A DNA stretch of 5,765 bases, from the NCBI GenBank assembly GCA_964352985.1, contig CAYGUK010000170.1:1-5765 (forward strand). The letters run 5' to 3'. The translations under genes and the position numbers were made by a program. The notes under the pieces were generated by a model. The model did not search any database. It was not told the origin of the DNA and saw only the letters and a list, made by a program, of their open reading frames with translations. Position 1 is the stretch's first letter, and each line of letters begins with the position of its first letter. Source of the DNA: CAYGUK01 sp964352985. Lineage in GTDB: Bacteria > Pseudomonadota > Gammaproteobacteria > JAHCLG01. Below are positions 3,916-5,765 of this stretch, one piece after another.

Positions 3916-4527
3916 TTACTCAAGAATGCCTTTACCTTGTCTAACGACAACGGCGTCTTCGGAGAGTAAATCAACAACCGTGGTTGTTTCAAATCCACAA
4001 TAACCACCATCGATAACAATATCAACATCATTACGTAACACTTCCGCGGCTTCGTGAGGATCAGCTAACGGTATTTTTTCATTGGGTAAAATGAGGGTAG
4101 TAGTCATCATAGGTTCGCCTAAGGTTTCTAATATTTGTTTTGCAATTAAATTTTCGGGAACTCTTAAACCAATCGTTTTTCTTTTAGGATGTAAAATACG
4201 TCTGGGTACTTCTCTGGTCGCACGCAAAATAAAAGTGAAAGGACCGGGTGTATAGGCTTTTAAAAAACGAAATGCAGTATTATCAATAATAGCATAAGTT
4301 GCTATTTCAGATAAATCACGACAAATTATAGTGAAATTATGATCATCATCTAAATCTCTAATTCTTCGCATTCGATTTAGTGCTTCTTTTTCGCCAATTT
4401 TACAACCCAACGCATAAGCTGAATCTGTCGGATAAACAATGAGTTTACCTTTTTGTAATTCTTGAACAACTTGATCAATTAACCGTTGTTGTGGATTGAT
4501 TGGATGAATTGTTAATAACCTAGCCAT
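3916..4527 (-). CDS. yciO: YciO, Sua5/YciO/YrdC family protein
   Basis: YciO is a cytosolic paralogue of the L-threonylcarbamoyladenylate synthase TsaC/Sua5, which makes the precursor of t6A37 in tRNA. YciO itself is not the main t6A enzyme in E. coli, and its exact role is unsettled. The 203-residue product closely follows E. coli YciO as I remember it: IHPINPQQRLIDQ (7-19), VYPTDSAYALGCKI (31-44), RIRDLDDDHNFTIICRDLSE (55-74), PGPFTFIL (94-101), KRKTIGLRVP (115-124), GEPMMTT (137-143) and TTVVDL (182-187). The length matches single-domain YciO, with no Sua5 C-terminal domain. ATG 4527 is chosen because homology begins there and GGAG lies 9 bases upstream; a start at 4623 would add 32 residues that merely overlap rnm. 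It shares 8 bases with the end of rnm, as expected for a two-gene operon with the same neighbour order as in E. coli. Confidence 0.93.
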   Translation of the reverse strand: MARLLTIHPINPQQRLIDQVVQELQKGKLIVYPTDSAYALGCKIGEKEALNRMRRIRDLDDDHNFTIICRDLSEIATYAIIDNTAFRFLKAYTPGPFTFILRATREVPRRILHPKRKTIGLRVPENLIAKQILETLGEPMMTTTLILPNEKIPLADPHEAAEVLRNDVDIVIDGGYCGFETTTVVDLLSEDAVVVRQGKGILE

Positions 4528-5350
4528 AAAGAATGTCTCCAATTGCTTGACATTTTTTAGGTAATTCATCAAAACGACCAATTTGATACCACGGCATATG
4601 ACTACCATGGAAATCTGATCCACACGAAGCTTTTAAATTAAATTGTTGGCATAACCGCGATAAATTTTCTTTTTCATCAGGTTTTAAATTACAATTAATC
4701 ACTTCCATTCCATCACCACCTTGGTTTTTGAATTCTTGTAATAATTGACAAAGACGTTTTCGTTTTAATCCATAACGTAATGGATGCGCCAATACCGCTA
4801 ATCCACCTGCATCTTTAATCCACGTGATAGCAGTAGATAAACTTACCCATTTTGCTTCACTAAATGCTTTTTTACCATTGGCAAGATATTGTGAGAAGGC
4901 GCGTTTAATATCTTTGGCTTTTGCTGTTTCTATTAGATATTGCGCGAAATGAGTGCGTCCTACTATCTCACCAATAGCGTATTTCTTTGCTCCCACTAAT
5001 GCATCGGGAATACCTTCTGCGCTTAATTTTTCTGCGATTAAAAGATTACGAGCGTGGCGAGCCTCTCTATTAGATACTAAACCTAGTTGAATTAATTTCG
5101 CATTGGGTAAAACATTTAACCCCACTAAATGCAAACCAATACCATTCCATATTGTGGAAATTTCTACTGAGGGGATGAGTTTAATTCCATAATTTTTTGC
5201 TTTAATCGCTAATTCATCATCAAAAGTGATTCTATCGTGATCGGTTATCGCAAGCATATTTATCCCTGCTTCACTCGCACGAAATATCAATTCTTCTGGT
5301 GTTAATTCACCATCTGATTGATTTGTATGTGTATGTAGATCATATTTCAC
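4520..5350 (-). CDS. rnm: RNase AM (YciV/TrpH), PHP-domain 5'-3' exoribonuclease
   Basis: RNase AM is a cytosolic PHP-family metal enzyme. In E. coli it trims 5' ends of rRNA precursors, degrades short RNAs and hydrolyses 3',5'-nucleoside bisphosphates such as pAp. The 276-residue product has the expected metal ligands: DLHTHT (4-9), ITDHD (35-39), the Glu of PSVEIS (60-65), His74 in GLHLVGLN, the His of GRTHFAQYLI (131-140), LAHP (187-190) and GSDFH (244-248). Length is close to the E. coli protein (293). The start is GTG: the in-frame upstream codons reach TGA without another start, and GAGGAG lies 11 bases upstream. The residues before DLHTHT are fewer than in E. coli, which is harmless. 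The gene is divergent from yciB and overlaps yciO. Older annotations call the family TrpH or 'PHP domain phosphoesterase'. Confidence 0.94.
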   Translation of the reverse strand: MKYDLHTHTNQSDGELTPEELIFRASEAGINMLAITDHDRITFDDELAIKAKNYGIKLIPSVEISTIWNGIGLHLVGLNVLPNAKLIQLGLVSNREARHARNLLIAEKLSAEGIPDALVGAKKYAIGEIVGRTHFAQYLIETAKAKDIKRAFSQYLANGKKAFSEAKWVSLSTAITWIKDAGGLAVLAHPLRYGLKRKRLCQLLQEFKNQGGDGMEVINCNLKPDEKENLSRLCQQFNLKASCGSDFHGSHMPWYQIGRFDELPKKCQAIGDILYG

Positions 5351-5361
5351 CTTGATTGATG

Positions 5362-5367
5362 CTCCTC
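5362..5367 (-). promoter_or_regulatory. Ribosome binding site for rnm
   Basis: The minus strand reads GAGGAG, 11 bases before the GTG at 5350. The spacing is a little long but the match is strong, and an in-frame TGA just upstream leaves no better start. Confidence 0.55.
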
Positions 5368-5378
5368 AATTAAAGTTA

Positions 5379-5387
5379 TGCTAAACT
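5379..5387 (+). promoter_or_regulatory. Possible extended -10 promoter for yciB
   Basis: TGCTAAACT is an extended -10 (TG-N-TAAACT). It would start transcription near 5394, about 30 bases before the yciB ATG. No convincing -35 lies at the right distance; TTGATG at 5356-5361 is 20 bases away. Confidence 0.3.
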
Positions 5388-5422
5388 ACGCTATTCGAAT
5401 TTTAGAGATGATAGCATTATTC

Positions 5423-5765
5423 ATGAAAGCATTATACGACATTCTTAGCATAATTATATTTGTAATCGCTTATTTATTTTACGGATTTTATGTTGCTGTT
5501 GCCGTGATTAATATTCTTATGTTTTTTGGTGTGATTGCTCATCGAATTAAATATGGTAAACATGATCGCTTGCAAGTCACGATATTCTTGCTTGTGTTAA
5601 TTCTCTCATTACCCACTTTTATATTGCATGAAGAAATCTTTTTTAAATGGAAACCGTCTATTATTAGTTGGTTATTTGGAATTGGCTTATTACTCACTCA
5701 ATACATGGGCGCAAAAAACACCTTATTCAAACGATTAGTAGAAAAAGAAAAAATAAATTTACCCG
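5423..5765 (+). CDS. yciB: Septation protein A, YciB/IspZ family (partial, 3' end beyond window)
   Basis: YciB is a polytopic inner-membrane protein linked to cell division and envelope synthesis. Loss in Shigella blocks septation, and E. coli YciB interacts with divisome and elongasome proteins. I translated 114 residues to the window edge; the family is usually about 180. The N-terminus MKALYDILSIIIFVIAYLFY aligns with E. coli [20 protein letters not shown]. A second membrane segment lies at about 23-40, a third at 51-67 (LQVTIFLLVLILSLPTFILH), and a fourth at 79-92. FKWKPSI (74-80) and the KNTLFKRLVEKEKINLP end (98-114) match the family. An in-frame ATG at 5408 would add five residues. The ATG at 5423 is preferred because it matches the usual N-terminus, though neither start has a strong Shine-Dalgarno sequence. 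The gene is divergent from rnm. Confidence 0.93.
   Translation, partial: MKALYDILSIIIFVIAYLFYGFYVAVAVINILMFFGVIAHRIKYGKHDRLQVTIFLLVLILSLPTFILHEEIFFKWKPSIISWLFGIGLLLTQYMGAKNTLFKRLVEKEKINLP
5431..5436 (-). promoter_or_regulatory. Possible -10 box for rnm-yciO
   Basis: An exact TATAAT on the minus strand lies inside the start of yciB. It would begin transcription near 5424 with a leader of about 75 bases before rnm. The -35 region is AT-rich without a TTGACA-like hexamer. If real, this promoter overlaps the divergent yciB gene and the two could interfere. Confidence 0.28.

Noticed and set aside
3840..4031. Minus-strand open frame of 63 codons
   Set aside because: It overlaps the 3' end of yciO in another frame and has no homology or ribosome site that I can see.
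1..5765. CRISPR array, tRNA, rRNA or insertion sequence
   Set aside because: No regularly spaced direct repeats, tRNA cloverleaf, rRNA-like sequence or transposase was seen on either strand.

Overview
The window looks like a chromosomal segment of an AT-rich, non-enteric gammaproteobacterium. ScpA/ScpB are present (enteric bacteria use MukBEF instead), the housekeeping proteins resemble gammaproteobacterial YciB, RNase AM (YciV/TrpH) and YciO, and a eukaryotic-style Rab-like GTPase lies among them. That combination fits an intracellular lineage such as the Legionellales (Legionella, Berkiella and relatives). This placement is inference; no rRNA or other taxonomic marker is present. Hand counts of a few 60-base lines give about 30-48% G+C in the housekeeping genes (mostly 35-37%) and about 27-33% in the GTPase gene.

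Layout. All genes but the last are on the minus strand, so reading starts at high coordinates. At the right edge, yciB (septation protein A, 5423 to the edge, + strand, cut off) diverges from rnm (RNase AM, 5350-4520, GTG start). rnm overlaps yciO (4527-3916) by 8 bases. A 111-base gap with a weak terminator-like hairpin and a -10 box leads to a small GTPase gene (3804-3079). A 418-base gene-free, AT-rich stretch follows, with a good minus-strand promoter, a nested inverted repeat in the trpS leader, a perfect DnaA box and an IHF-type site. Then come trpS (2660-1449, TTG start with strong Shine-Dalgarno), scpA (1452-643) and scpB (646 to the left edge, cut off). trpS/scpA and scpA/scpB are each joined by an ATGA overlap.

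How the genes work together. rnm-yciO is a small RNA-metabolism operon. trpS-scpA-scpB is a translationally coupled operon joining tryptophan charging of tRNA to chromosome condensation. From memory, yciB, rnm, yciO, (trpS,) scpA and scpB are near neighbours in many gammaproteobacteria, so the GTPase gene and its long AT-rich flank look like an insertion into a conserved block.

The most interesting item is the GTPase. It has Rab-like P-loop, switch I, NKxD and SAK motifs and ends in a Rab-type di-cysteine, but its switch II DTAGQ motif is replaced by EIPSA. This suggests a hydrolysis-deficient Rab mimic acting in a eukaryotic host. Its 3' part also carries a perfect 17-base inverted repeat with an 8-base loop. 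TrpS carries a C-x21-C-x6-C-x2-C motif that matches the [4Fe-4S] site known from Thermotoga TrpRS.
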